DNA of 21,159 nucleotides, from positions 1-21,159 of the forward strand of contig JAEWBG010000063.1 of the NCBI GenBank assembly GCA_023391335.1. The letters are read 5' to 3'. This DNA is from Pseudomonadota bacterium. GTDB taxonomy: Bacteria; Pseudomonadota; Gammaproteobacteria; Steroidobacterales; Steroidobacteraceae. The position numbers were made by a program, and so were the translations under genes. Shown here piece by piece: positions 14,167 through 21,032 of the stretch. The number at the start of each line of letters is the position of its first letter. The stretch's first letter is position 1. The notes below the pieces were generated by a model, which had not been told where the DNA came from, made no database searches, and saw only the letters and a list, made by a program, of their open reading frames with translations.

Positions 14167-15134
14167 TTCTGCCGCATGATTGCCTTGCGAACCTCAGCAA
14201 GCGGTGCCGAATCGTCAAACGTGATCTCCTTACCTGAGACGTGAATGCCGAGTTCTCGCCACAGTGCATTGAGGTCGATGTTGCCGGGATCGTCCTTGTA
14301 ACGATCATGCAGTTGCTCGAGCACATTCACGCCGACCGCTTCATCGCCAACTTTCAGCGCCCGTTCGAGCGGCCAATCAGCCGTGGTTACACCGCCTGCG
14401 TTCACGATCGCTCGCAGGGCATCTTGCAAGCCCGCACGGTTGTCGGTGCGTTTGCGGATTTCCACATCGGCGAGCAAGCAGAACAGCGCGCCACCCCAGT
14501 ACGTGCGACCCCAGGTGTGGGTGCGATCCAAACCGCGATCGCCGTCTTTGGGCAAGCCTTGCGGCATTTGTTCAACGAGTTCACGCCAAACATTTTTTGC
14601 GTGCCGTGCTCCCGCTTGCACACGAGCCACGCTTTCGATGTACGTCGATAAGCCTTCCTGTATCCAGACGTGCTCATCCTCGACCTGGGGAAACGCAAAG
14701 TGAATCATTTCGTGGATCAGCACCCAGTCATCTGTGAGCTGCTGATCCGTGGTCGCGCTGCCGACTAGAACGCGAGTCGCGGCGCCTCGATACCCGAACG
14801 ACTGGCCGGTACGAACGCCGGAGCCCTTCACCGGCACCACGAGAATCCGGGCCGAGGAAACCGGAAACTTGCCGTAGTACGCGCCCACGATCCGCGCACT
14901 GTTTTCAATCCACCGCAGCAAGCGATCACGTCCGATATCGATCGTGCCGGGCGCGAAGCCGACCGTGAGCTCCGCATTCAACACCTTCACGTGCTCGTGC
15001 GGCAGTCGATCGAAGGCGTCGTAGGGCATGTGTTCCGTCATGTACGGAGCTAGATCTGCGGGCCGCGTATCGTTTGCCACGACGCCCATTGCAGTCATTA
15101 AGAGCCCAAGAAGTAATGTACGTAACTGTTGCAT
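14142..15134 (-). CDS. Secreted HExxH metallopeptidase-like protein (peptidase MA-like)
   Basis: The 330-residue product starts with a signal peptide (MQQLRTLLLGLLMTAMGVVA, cleavage near 20). It carries a zinc site at residues 141-145 (HEMIH), followed by WIQEGLSTYIE, where Glu160 is the likely third ligand. The 14-residue gap between the last His and this Glu is shorter than the 18 of M1 and M4 enzymes. It is like the compact 'HExxH...WxxEGLAxY' peptidase-MA group. The protein is expected in the periplasm or outside the cell; its substrate is unknown. AAAGAGAG precedes the ATG. The last seven codons (TGDEVMR and stop) are made of the GTGATG repeat. It is divergent from a methyltransferase gene across 71 bases. 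Confidence 0.82.
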   Translation of the reverse strand: MQQLRTLLLGLLMTAMGVVANDTRPADLAPYMTEHMPYDAFDRLPHEHVKVLNAELTVGFAPGTIDIGRDRLLRWIENSARIVGAYYGKFPVSSARILVVPVKGSGVRTGQSFGYRGAATRVLVGSATTDQQLTDDWVLIHEMIHFAFPQVEDEHVWIQEGLSTYIESVARVQAGARHAKNVWRELVEQMPQGLPKDGDRGLDRTHTWGRTYWGGALFCLLADVEIRKRTDNRAGLQDALRAIVNAGGVTTADWPLERALKVGDEAVGVNVLEQLHDRYKDDPGNIDLNALWRELGIHVSGKEITFDDSAPLAEVRKAIMRQKTGDEVMR

Positions 15135-15205
15135 GTCGGCTCTCTTTAAAAGTCGATGGCTCTACCGGAGAATGCCGGGACTTTCGCTCTACCGCCGTCG
15201 CGCCC

Positions 15206-16069
15206 ATGAACGATTCCCTCATCAAAGATGTCTCCGATACCGCGTTCTGGATTGCGCACTACCGCGCAGAGGAGACCGCACGCAAAGACGGATTATTTCG
15301 AGATCCTTTCGCGGCGAGACTGGCAGGGGAACATGGGGCGCAGATTGCGGCAACCATGCCGCGCTCGGAGATGATTGCGTGGACTGTCGTCCTGCGTACC
15401 AAAATCATCGATGACTATATTCTCAATGCGATTCAATCGGGCGTAGACACAATTCTTTGCTTAGGCGCTGGGCTGGATGCGCGCCCGTATCGGATGGAGT
15501 TGCCAGCCGATCTGCATTGGATCGAGGCCGACTATCCGAAAGTCATCGACTATAAAGAAGAGCGTCTGAGTTCGGACACCCCGCACTGCCGTTTGGAACG
15601 CGTGAAGATCGATCTTGCCGACGTTACCGCGCGTCGCGAGTTCTTGTCGAAGGTCGATACTGCTGCAAAGAAGTGCTTGGTGCTGACGGAGGGCGTCATC
15701 CCCTATTTGACCGAAGAGCAGGTCGCTTCGTTAGCGGACGACCTGCACGCGATGCAACACACGCAATATTGGATCGCGGAGTATTTTTCCCCGTTGATGC
15801 AAGCCATGCGTCGTCGTTGGAAGACCGGAATGATGCGTAACGCGCCGTTCCGTTTTGAGCCGCAGGAGTGGTTCAGCTTCTTCCGCAAACACGGATGGGG
15901 GCCGAAGGAAATCCGCTATTTCGCGCAAGAAGGGCAGCGCTATCGGCGCTGGCCCGCGAGCTCTTGGCCGCGTCGATTGGTGTGGATCGTGATGGGCGCA
16001 CTCGCCTCAAGGGAGCGCCGCGAAGCGATGCAGAAGATGGCCGGCTATCTCCTGATGGAAAGAATCTAG
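15206..16069 (+). CDS. Class I SAM-dependent methyltransferase, leucine carboxyl methyltransferase-like (TIGR00027/PF04072)
   Basis: The 287-residue protein shows the hallmarks of this family: an N-terminal DTAFWIAHYRAEET, the RDPFAARLAG segment, the SAM-binding loop TILCLGAGLDARPYRM (82-97), the acidic strand WIEADYPKVIDYK (105-117) and LVLTEGVIPYLTEEQV (158-173). Members use S-adenosylmethionine to methylate carboxyl or hydroxyl groups, often on secondary metabolites; the acceptor here is unknown. The start at 15206 matches the family N-terminus. The frame is open upstream to 15074, but that extension crosses the divergent peptidase start and is not protein-like. The downstream gap carries the next promoter. 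Confidence 0.9.
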   Translation: MNDSLIKDVSDTAFWIAHYRAEETARKDGLFRDPFAARLAGEHGAQIAATMPRSEMIAWTVVLRTKIIDDYILNAIQSGVDTILCLGAGLDARPYRMELPADLHWIEADYPKVIDYKEERLSSDTPHCRLERVKIDLADVTARREFLSKVDTAAKKCLVLTEGVIPYLTEEQVASLADDLHAMQHTQYWIAEYFSPLMQAMRRRWKTGMMRNAPFRFEPQEWFSFFRKHGWGPKEIRYFAQEGQRYRRWPASSWPRRLVWIVMGALASRERREAMQKMAGYLLMERI

Positions 16070-16075
16070 TCAGTG

Positions 16076-16105
16076 TTGACCGCTCGCAAAACTGCCGTCT
16101 ATATT
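16076..16105 (+). promoter_or_regulatory. Sigma70-type promoter of the leader ORF/hypothetical gene unit
   Basis: The -35 hexamer is TTGACC (16076-16081) and the -10 hexamer is TATATT (16100-16105), separated by 18 bases. It is the best match to the consensus I found in the window. The expected start point, about seven bases after the -10, falls on or next to the ATG at 16112. Confidence 0.65.
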
Positions 16106-16111
16106 CCAGCC

Positions 16112-16201
16112 ATGCTTAGAATCGTCACCACTCAACGCCAACAACAAAACCGCAATCAAGCGGCGGCGGGTGCGTGCGCGTGTTCGAAGATTTGGTCTTG
16201 A
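16112..16201 (+). CDS. Putative 29-codon leader peptide on a leaderless transcript
   Basis: This small ORF reads MLRIVTTQRQQQNRNQ and then a run rich in Ala and Cys ending SKIWS. It lies just after a strong promoter, so its ATG would be at or within a base or two of the mRNA 5' end and would be translated leaderless. It has no Shine-Dalgarno. Five of its 29 codons are CAA (Gln) and two are Asn; there is one Trp. After its stop come two hairpins and then a gene with a good ribosome site. The arrangement resembles an attenuation leader, but no amino acid run clearly identifies a regulator. No matching biosynthetic gene follows. It could be chance. Confidence 0.4.
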   Translation: MLRIVTTQRQQQNRNQAAAGACACSKIWS

Positions 16202-16210
16202 TCCCACATC

Positions 16211-16248
16211 GATAGAACCTATCTGCAAACCCCCGCCGTTCGGCGGGG
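16211..16248 (+). promoter_or_regulatory. Tandem hairpins between the leader ORF and the hypothetical gene
   Basis: A first hairpin is GATAG-AAC-CTATC (16211-16223). A second, strong one is CCCCGCC-GTTC-GGCGGGG (16231-16248). The second is followed by CTGTTGAGC and not by T, so it is not a standard intrinsic terminator. The CGGCGGG in the leader ORF (16164-16170) is complementary to CCCGCCG (16232-16238), which would allow an alternative fold depending on ribosome position. Confidence 0.5.
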
Positions 16249-16286
16249 CTGTTGAGCTTCGCCGCGGTCAACCTGAGGAGCTCGAC

Positions 16287-16715
16287 ATGAACTACTTCAA
16301 ATCCGATTCAGACATCGCCCGTATTGGCGAAGGCGTCGCCTATTGCACGTTGCCGAAGTCAGAGTGGACGCATGCAGCGCATTTCGCGGCAGCATTCTGG
16401 CTGCTCAGCACTCCGGATCGGGATGCGTTTGGCGAGATGCCTGCGCTGATTCGTGCGTACAACGAATCGACCGGTGTTGCGAACACCGATTCGAGCGGGT
16501 ATCACGAAACCATCACGCTGGCGTCGCTGCGAGCCGCGCGTGCGTGGTTAGCACAGAGCCCGGCTGGCACTCTCTGCGATCGCTTGAATGAGTTCCTTGC
16601 ATCGGAATACGGTCGCTCGGATTGGCTGCTTGCGTATTGGTCGCGCGCGCTTCTGTTCTCGGTTGAGGCGCGCAGAGCGTGGGTGGAACCTGACATCGTT
16701 AGGTTGCCGTTTTGA
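16287..16715 (+). CDS. Conserved-looking hypothetical protein
   Basis: The 142-residue product has no family I can name with confidence. It is soluble and mostly helical. Visible motifs are CTLPKSEWTHAAHFAAAFWLL, RAYNESTG, NTDSSGYHETIT, and a C-terminal half ending DWLLAYWSRALLFSVEARRAW. The spaced His residues (THAAH, then YHET) could bind a metal, but that is a guess. GAGGAG lies six bases before ATG 16287 and fixes the start; the frame happens to be open back to 16170 through the leader region. Because of its upstream promoter, leader ORF and hairpins, its expression may be controlled after initiation of transcription. Confidence 0.75.
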   Translation: MNYFKSDSDIARIGEGVAYCTLPKSEWTHAAHFAAAFWLLSTPDRDAFGEMPALIRAYNESTGVANTDSSGYHETITLASLRAARAWLAQSPAGTLCDRLNEFLASEYGRSDWLLAYWSRALLFSVEARRAWVEPDIVRLPF

Positions 16716-16776
16716 CGCGAGTCGGATCCTGTTCGTGTCTCGACGCGTTGCGATCCAGTAGTTTTGGAGGGTTCGC

Positions 16777-17133
16777 ATGGCGACGAAGGCAAAGGTGGCG
16801 AAAAAACGCGCCAAGAAATCGGCGAAGCGAGCCGGACGCAAATGGTCCTCGCGTGTCACCCAAACGAGCGATGCGCTGACACTCGACCAGGGCGTCTTCA
16901 CTCGTAGCGATCCGAAATCGATTGCGCGATCGCTGAAGCGATCCGCGGATAAGAGTAAGCGTCGTAAGGCGACACCCTTCCAATCGGCAATGTCGATGTT
17001 GAATTTCTATATCAACAGGGCCGGCAAGGATCTGAGCGTCGGGCACAGACGGACGCTCGAGCGCGCCAAGGAAGAGTTGCGTGTGCTCTACGGACGTGAG
17101 AAGAAGGCCGCTGGTGCCAAGCGAAAAGCTTGA
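16777..17133 (+). CDS. DUF3175 domain-containing basic protein
   Basis: The 118-residue protein begins with a Lys/Arg/Ala-rich tail (about residues 1-22), likely disordered and nucleic-acid binding. The DUF3175 core follows: KWSSRVTQTSDALTLDQGVF, SDPKSIARSLKRSAD, SAMSMLNFYINRAG and LERAKEELRVLYG, then a second basic tail. The role of the family is unknown. Its histone-like basic tails suggest contact with DNA or RNA, which is inference. TTTTGGAGG (16762-16770) is a strong ribosome site for ATG 16777. It is separated from the previous gene by 61 bases and from the next by 36, so it may be part of one transcript. Confidence 0.88.
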   Translation: MATKAKVAKKRAKKSAKRAGRKWSSRVTQTSDALTLDQGVFTRSDPKSIARSLKRSADKSKRRKATPFQSAMSMLNFYINRAGKDLSVGHRRTLERAKEELRVLYGREKKAAGAKRKA

Positions 17134-17169
17134 GTGTTTCGATTCGGCGTTCTTGCCAGGTGAGAGTCA

Positions 17170-17643
17170 GTGCTCGCAGTCGTTAGATTGTCCGTAGTTC
17201 TTCTAGTCGCGGTTGTCGCGAGCGCGTGCGCCAGCAAACCGGCTGGGAGCGACGGCACTCGTGCAGCGAAGAGTCGTTGCTTCGACGTCAATCAGGTCCG
17301 GGACCGCTTCGTTCTAAACGAAAGAAGGATGGTGGTCTGGACGCGCACGACGCCTTATCTGATTTTGCTGGGGCGTCCCATTCCGGAGCTTGCGCAAGGA
17401 CACAACAGCATCAGCTTGATTGACGGCAATCACGACGGGCAGATCTGCGAGAATTTGAACGACGGAGTCTATCTCGAAGACACCTTGCTGCCGAAGGCGA
17501 CGAATATCGTGGCGCTGATCCAGCTCAGCGATGCGCAACTGAAGAGCCTGGAGCACACATATAAGAAGTCCCTGCAGCGTCGGCCGCGCGGCTTGTGGAA
17601 GCGCAAGCAGCCCGAATCTCCCGATGAAGCGACTTCGCGATAA
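17170..17643 (+). CDS. DUF6491-like putative lipoprotein
   Basis: The 157-residue product starts at a GTG (17170) with GGTGAG a few bases upstream. Its N-terminus is a hydrophobic signal, LAVVRLSVVLLVAVVASAC, ending at a cysteine that could be lipidated, although the -3 residue (Ala) is not ideal for a lipobox. The mature part has RCFDVNQVRDRFVLNERRMVVW and a later GNHDGQICENLNDGV, the pattern of DUF6491 proteins: CFxxxxVxxF..., surface Cys pairs. This is from memory and the match is moderate. It should be periplasmic or attached to the outer membrane. Function is unknown. The C-terminus is basic. Confidence 0.7.
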   Translation: MLAVVRLSVVLLVAVVASACASKPAGSDGTRAAKSRCFDVNQVRDRFVLNERRMVVWTRTTPYLILLGRPIPELAQGHNSISLIDGNHDGQICENLNDGVYLEDTLLPKATNIVALIQLSDAQLKSLEHTYKKSLQRRPRGLWKRKQPESPDEATSR

Positions 17644-18039
17644 GAGGGAGTGCATTGAGCTAAAGATCCGTCGTACCCGCGTAAGCGGCCATCTGCTGAT
17701 GCTCCGCTGGGATGCAACTAACTCCACGGGGACACGGGGTCCATAGGGTTTAAAAAGAGAAAGAAGACAATTTCCACAAGAACACGAAAGGACACGGAGT
17801 TCTCGTGAGGTGCACCCTTTCACGCGCAACGCGCTTTCACTTCATCACTGCTTTCTACGCTATTTGTGTTGCGTCCGGATTCTGGCTCCGGTTCTGACCC
17901 GTAACCACTAACTCGTGACGATCTTGCCCGTCACCCGTCACTTGCCATCAGTGCCGCGCAGGGATGTATCACCCTGAGACGTGCATCCCAGTCGGCTTGC
18001 CATGCCTCAGCAGAGAATCGGCGCGTTCACGGTGACACT
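17644..18039. other. Gene-free repeat mosaic
   Basis: No gene is supported in these 396 bases. Visible modules are a decayed CCCGCGTAAGCGG hairpin repeat (17670-17689), AAGAACACGAAAGGACACGG (about 17776-17795), a reverse-strand GTGATG/GTGAAAGCG module (about 17818-17860, TTTCACGCGCAACGCGCTTT then CACTTCATCACTG), ATTTGTGTTGCG (17872-17883 region), and a reverse-strand GTGACGG pair (17927-17942). The last 60 bases should hold the promoter of the next gene. Confidence 0.55.
17927..17942 (-). repeat. Short GTGACGG heptamer array, reverse strand
   Basis: CCCGTCACCCGTCACT contains two copies of the heptamer that is arrayed at 5246-5286 and 20323-20350. A further GTGACGA lies nearby at 17915-17921. 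Confidence 0.7.
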
Positions 18040-18735
18040 ATGAAGCTCAAAGAACGACTCTCGCTGCCCATTGTCTTTCTCGTGCTCAGCAACCTCGTAC
18101 CCGTGGTGGGCGTGGTGCTGTGGCATTGGGACGTCGCCGCTATTCTCATTCTCTATTGGTCCGAGAATCTGATCATCGGCGCCTCCACTGTAATCAAGGT
18201 GATTGCGCGTTCCCCGATCGGCGGCCCGTTCAGCTCGTTGTTCTTCGTGCTTCACTACGGCGGATTCTGTGCGGTCCACGGAATGATGCTGTTAGCGTTT
18301 TTGCTGCACGTGAAAGACCCATTCGGTAAGCTCACTTGGCCCCTTTGGTTCGCATTCCTACAGCTTCTGTTGAACGTAATGCGGCAGGTGTTCGAACTCG
18401 CGCCGCGCGAATGGATCTACGCCTTCCTATCGCTCTGCGTCAGCCATGCCGTCTCTTTGATCTATCACTTCTTCATCAAAGGCGAGCGCGAGCGTGTCAC
18501 CGGCCAACAACTCATGGCGGCACCATACTCGCGCATCCTGGTTCTGCATCTCGCGGTGCTTTTTGGCGGATGGGGCGTTATGGCGCTGAATTCGCCCATG
18601 CCGCTCTTGATCGTGCTCATCGTCGGGAAAATAGTGTTGGATCTTTCAGCGCACATCAAAGAACATCGCACGTCCGCGAAAGGGAACGAGGCGAAATCTA
18701 CTTCGATCGAGCCTCGCATCTCCGCTGCCCAATAA
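18040..18735 (+). CDS. DUF6498-containing membrane protein
   Basis: The 231-residue protein has about six to seven membrane segments and family-typical motifs: ILILYWSENLIIGASTVIK (34-52), FFVLHYGGFCAVHGM, YSRILVLHLAVLFGGWGVM and a C-terminal KIVLDLSAHIKEH before a polar tail. These match the DUF6498 group, an uncharacterised inner-membrane family common in gammaproteobacteria. GGTGAC precedes ATG 18040. The MFS transporter gene starts 49 bases after the stop, so the two may be co-transcribed, but no functional link is known. The conserved His and Trp-Glu-Asn residues in membrane helices are notable. Confidence 0.8.
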   Translation: MKLKERLSLPIVFLVLSNLVPVVGVVLWHWDVAAILILYWSENLIIGASTVIKVIARSPIGGPFSSLFFVLHYGGFCAVHGMMLLAFLLHVKDPFGKLTWPLWFAFLQLLLNVMRQVFELAPREWIYAFLSLCVSHAVSLIYHFFIKGERERVTGQQLMAAPYSRILVLHLAVLFGGWGVMALNSPMPLLIVLIVGKIVLDLSAHIKEHRTSAKGNEAKSTSIEPRISAAQ

Positions 18736-18784
18736 AAACTCGCAGGTTTGTCGGATCGCTTCGCATTCGGCCGTCTTGCATTCG

Positions 18785-20038
18785 ATGACTCATTCTGCGG
18801 CGAACGCAATGCGCTCCAAATCCCAAAACTTCTTGCTGGTGTTGACGTTAGGCGTACTGAATGCGCTCACGCCGTTTACGATCGATCTGTATCTGCCCGC
18901 ATTCCCGCAAATCGCGCACGAGCTGCACACCACTGCTGCTCGGATGTCGCTGACCGTCTCGCTGTATTTTGTCGGCTTCGCCTTAGGCCAAGTTCTCTAC
19001 GGACCGCTCCTCGATCGCTATGGACGCAAGCCGCCGATTTACGTGGGCTTGGCAGTCTATGTTCTAGCAAGCATCGGATGCATGACGGCCCAGTCGTTCG
19101 AGACGCTCGTGTTCTTTCGATTCATCTCCGCCTTGGGTGGTTGCGCCGCGTCCGTCGGTGCGATGAGCATGGTTCGGGACAATTTCCCTCCGCAGGACGC
19201 AGCCAAGATCTTCTCGTTCTTGATGCTGGTACTGAGCGCGTCGCCGCTGTTTGCTCCCAGCATCGGAAGTTTGCTGGCCGCGCAGTGGGGTTGGCGGATG
19301 TTGTTTGGTGTGCTTTCGGGCCTCGCCGTCATCGATGTCATTCTGGTCGCCTGGTTCTTGCCGCGCAGTTACGAACCCGATCATTCGGTGCACTTGCGAA
19401 TTGGACCGATCGTGCGGACGTTCATGGACGTGCTGAAACAGCCGCCATTCCGCGCTTACACCTTGGCTGGCTCGTTATCGTTTGCCGGGCTGTTCGTGTT
19501 CGTTGCCGGATCGCCGGCGCTGTTCATGGAGTCGTATGGTGTAACCGCAAACGGATTCGGTGCGATCTTCGCGATTCTTGCAGGCGGCATGATCGGTGGC
19601 GGGCAGTTGAATCATCTGTTGCTTCGCTACGCGAGCGGTGCGTTGGTCTTTCGGCGTGCGCTGTTCGTTCAAGTCATCGTGGGTGCGGTCTTCATGGTCG
19701 GAACGCTGGCCGGCGGGTTCGGCCTATTCGGTACCGTCGCCGTGCTGTTCTGCTTCCTGGTGTGTGCCGGCATTACGTATCCAAATGCCGCTGGATTGGC
19801 GTTGGAGCCATTCTCGAAAAACATCGGCAGCGCATCTGCGCTACTAGGGTTGCTACAGCTCGGACTGGGTGCCGTTGCAGCGGCGTTGCTTGGCCTGATC
19901 GATCAGAAGGGCGCGTTGCCGATGGCGTTCGTGATGTCCATCTGCACCGCTATAGGCCTGGCGATTCTGATCACGTACCTGCGCGCGTCCAATTCATCAC
20001 GCGATCAACGCGAAGAACTCATTGCGGTGGATGACTAG
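18785..20038 (+). CDS. Bcr/CflA-family multidrug efflux MFS transporter (DHA1 type)
   Basis: The product is 417 residues from ATG 18785, with twelve predicted membrane helices. Bcr/CflA features are visible: the N-terminal NALTPFTIDLYLPAFPQIA (26-44), motif A GPLLDRYGRK (73-82), RFISALGGCAASVGAMSMVRD, and SPLFAPSIGSLLAAQWGWRMLF. These proteins sit in the inner membrane and use the proton gradient to export small molecules such as bicyclomycin or sulfonamides; the substrate here is unknown. A TTG at 18776 and an ATG at 18809 are alternative starts. The gene converges on the phosphoribosyltransferase gene across a repeat-rich gap. The stop lies in a small palindrome (TGACTA-GTTAA-TAGTCA, 20032-20048). 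Confidence 0.92.
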   Translation: MTHSAANAMRSKSQNFLLVLTLGVLNALTPFTIDLYLPAFPQIAHELHTTAARMSLTVSLYFVGFALGQVLYGPLLDRYGRKPPIYVGLAVYVLASIGCMTAQSFETLVFFRFISALGGCAASVGAMSMVRDNFPPQDAAKIFSFLMLVLSASPLFAPSIGSLLAAQWGWRMLFGVLSGLAVIDVILVAWFLPRSYEPDHSVHLRIGPIVRTFMDVLKQPPFRAYTLAGSLSFAGLFVFVAGSPALFMESYGVTANGFGAIFAILAGGMIGGGQLNHLLLRYASGALVFRRALFVQVIVGAVFMVGTLAGGFGLFGTVAVLFCFLVCAGITYPNAAGLALEPFSKNIGSASALLGLLQLGLGAVAAALLGLIDQKGALPMAFVMSICTAIGLAILITYLRASNSSRDQREELIAVDD

Positions 20039-20059
20039 TTAATAGTCAACGCGGAGTCT

Positions 20060-20111
20060 GGACGCGACGCGAAGATAAGAAATGATTAGCCGCAGAGAAC
20101 GCAAAAAAGAA
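20060..20111 (+). repeat. GGACGCGACGCG plus GCCGCAGAGAACGC repeat pair, copy 2
   Basis: GGACGCGACGCG at 20060-20071 and the 23-base string at 20089-20111 match 1473-1484 and 1541-1563 in order and strand. The spacing is different, 17 against 56 bases. It suggests a longer ancestral element with variable middle. Confidence 0.75.
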
Positions 20112-20322
20112 ATTTTTGCATGTGGATGCTGATTTTGCTAGCTGGGAAGTTGGTGGCGTTGACTGTGGCCCCAAAATCAGAACGGACAATCTACGGGGAA
20201 CGCTGGCAAGAAGAGAGGAGTGTCTCCACAGAAGGCGCGAACAACACGGCGTACGATGAAAATGCGCGCTGCGCGTGTGCGAAGCGTGATTTGCATGGAA
20301 GCGTCGCTCGTAACATCTGACT

Positions 20323-20350
20323 CGTCACCCGTCACCCGTCACCCGTCACT
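20323..20350 (-). repeat. Four-unit heptamer GTGACGG array, reverse strand
   Basis: CGTCACC occurs three times in a row and then CGTCACT, exactly seven bases apart: 20323, 20330, 20337 and 20344. It is the reverse complement of the heptamer at 5246-5266. Confidence 0.9.
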
Positions 20351-20376
20351 AGGACGACGTTCGCGATCCTTCTTGC

Positions 20377-20404
20377 CTCCGTGCTCTCCGTGTCCTCCGT
20401 GGAG
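20377..20404 (+). repeat. CTCCGTGCTCTCCGTG dispersed repeat, copy 2
   Basis: This copy shares its first 16 bases with 5585-5600 and is extended by TCCTCCGTGGAG. It lies 12 bases beyond the phosphoribosyltransferase stop codon. Confidence 0.75.
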
Positions 20405-20415
20405 CTTTCCTTCTC

Positions 20416-20979
20416 TTATGCCTTGAAGAAACTATCGTCGACCGGCTTATGCAACAGGATCTCTTCACGCGTGAGGCCTTGCAGCTCATGTGGGAACACG
20501 AGCCAGTGATCAGTCGAGCGTACGAAGAAATCCGGTTTCAGCGAGCTCACATTGCGAGTCGGTTTGTAGTACACGGTTCCGATGCGAATGTGCTCTGGCA
20601 GATTGCGGCGGCAGCGTTGTTCTAGTTCCCGCAGCACGGCTTCCAAGCTTCGGCCGGAGTCGAATACGTCGTCGATGATGAGCAGGCGGTCTTCGAACGT
20701 CAGCCGCGAAACGAGATAGTCCAACGCGTGAACGCGCACAGTCTTCTGCTGATCGATACCGCTGTACGCGGACGTCCGAATCGAAATGTGGTCGCACTGG
20801 ACGCCGTGATATTCGAGCACCTCTTGCACCGTGATGCCGATTGGCGCGCCGCCGCGCCACAAGGCGACGACGAACGATGGCTTAAAGCCGCTTCGCACGA
20901 TCTGCATGCCCAACTCGAGCGAGTCTCGCAGCAGCGATTCGGCAGAGATGAAGGTCTTGTTGGGGGCGTTCGCGGTCAT
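20416..20979 (-). CDS. Phosphoribosyltransferase family protein (hypoxanthine/xanthine-guanine type)
   Basis: The 187-residue protein carries the PRPP-binding signature LLIIDDVFDSGRSL (99-112), preceded by VVALWRGGAPIG (37-48, the PPi-binding loop) and SIRTSAYSG. The C-terminal YKPTRNVSSLKPDFFV and WLVFPHEL (near 170) are typical of hypoxanthine/xanthine-guanine enzymes, which join a purine base to PRPP in purine salvage in the cytosol. Base specificity cannot be told. The start is ATG 20979. Only 53 bases separate it from the end of the IS30 copy, whose transposase reads in the same direction. Its native promoter must be very short, lost, or replaced by read-through from the element. Confidence 0.85.
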   Translation of the reverse strand: MTANAPNKTFISAESLLRDSLELGMQIVRSGFKPSFVVALWRGGAPIGITVQEVLEYHGVQCDHISIRTSAYSGIDQQKTVRVHALDYLVSRLTFEDRLLIIDDVFDSGRSLEAVLRELEQRCRRNLPEHIRIGTVYYKPTRNVSSLKPDFFVRSTDHWLVFPHELQGLTREEILLHKPVDDSFFKA

Positions 20980-21032
20980 GGAATACTAGGAGCGGACCTG
21001 GAGAAAGCGGAACACAAAGAACACAAAAGGAA

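Larger units (their letters stand above)
20039..20415. other. Gene-free repeat mosaic between convergent genes
   Basis: These 377 bases separate the MFS and phosphoribosyltransferase 3' ends and encode nothing recognisable. They hold GGACGCGACGCG and the exact 23-base GCCGCAGAGAACGC repeat (20060-20111), a four-unit GTGACGG array on the minus strand (20323-20350), and the CTCCGTGCTCTCCGTG repeat (20377-20404). No clear terminator with a T tract is seen on either strand. Confidence 0.6.

Noticed and set aside
16170..16286. In-frame GTG extension of the 16287 hypothetical gene
   Set aside because: The extension covers the hairpins and part of the leader ORF. GAGGAG six bases before ATG 16287 is the better start.
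18748..20034. 428-codon plus-strand open frame
   Set aside because: It is a +1 shadow of the MFS transporter. The product is Arg/Cys-rich with no membrane pattern, while the other frame gives a full Bcr/CflA protein.
20121..20320. 66-codon ORF in the MFS/phosphoribosyltransferase gap
   Set aside because: It has no ribosome site and no family resemblance, and it starts just after a dispersed repeat in a mosaic gap.
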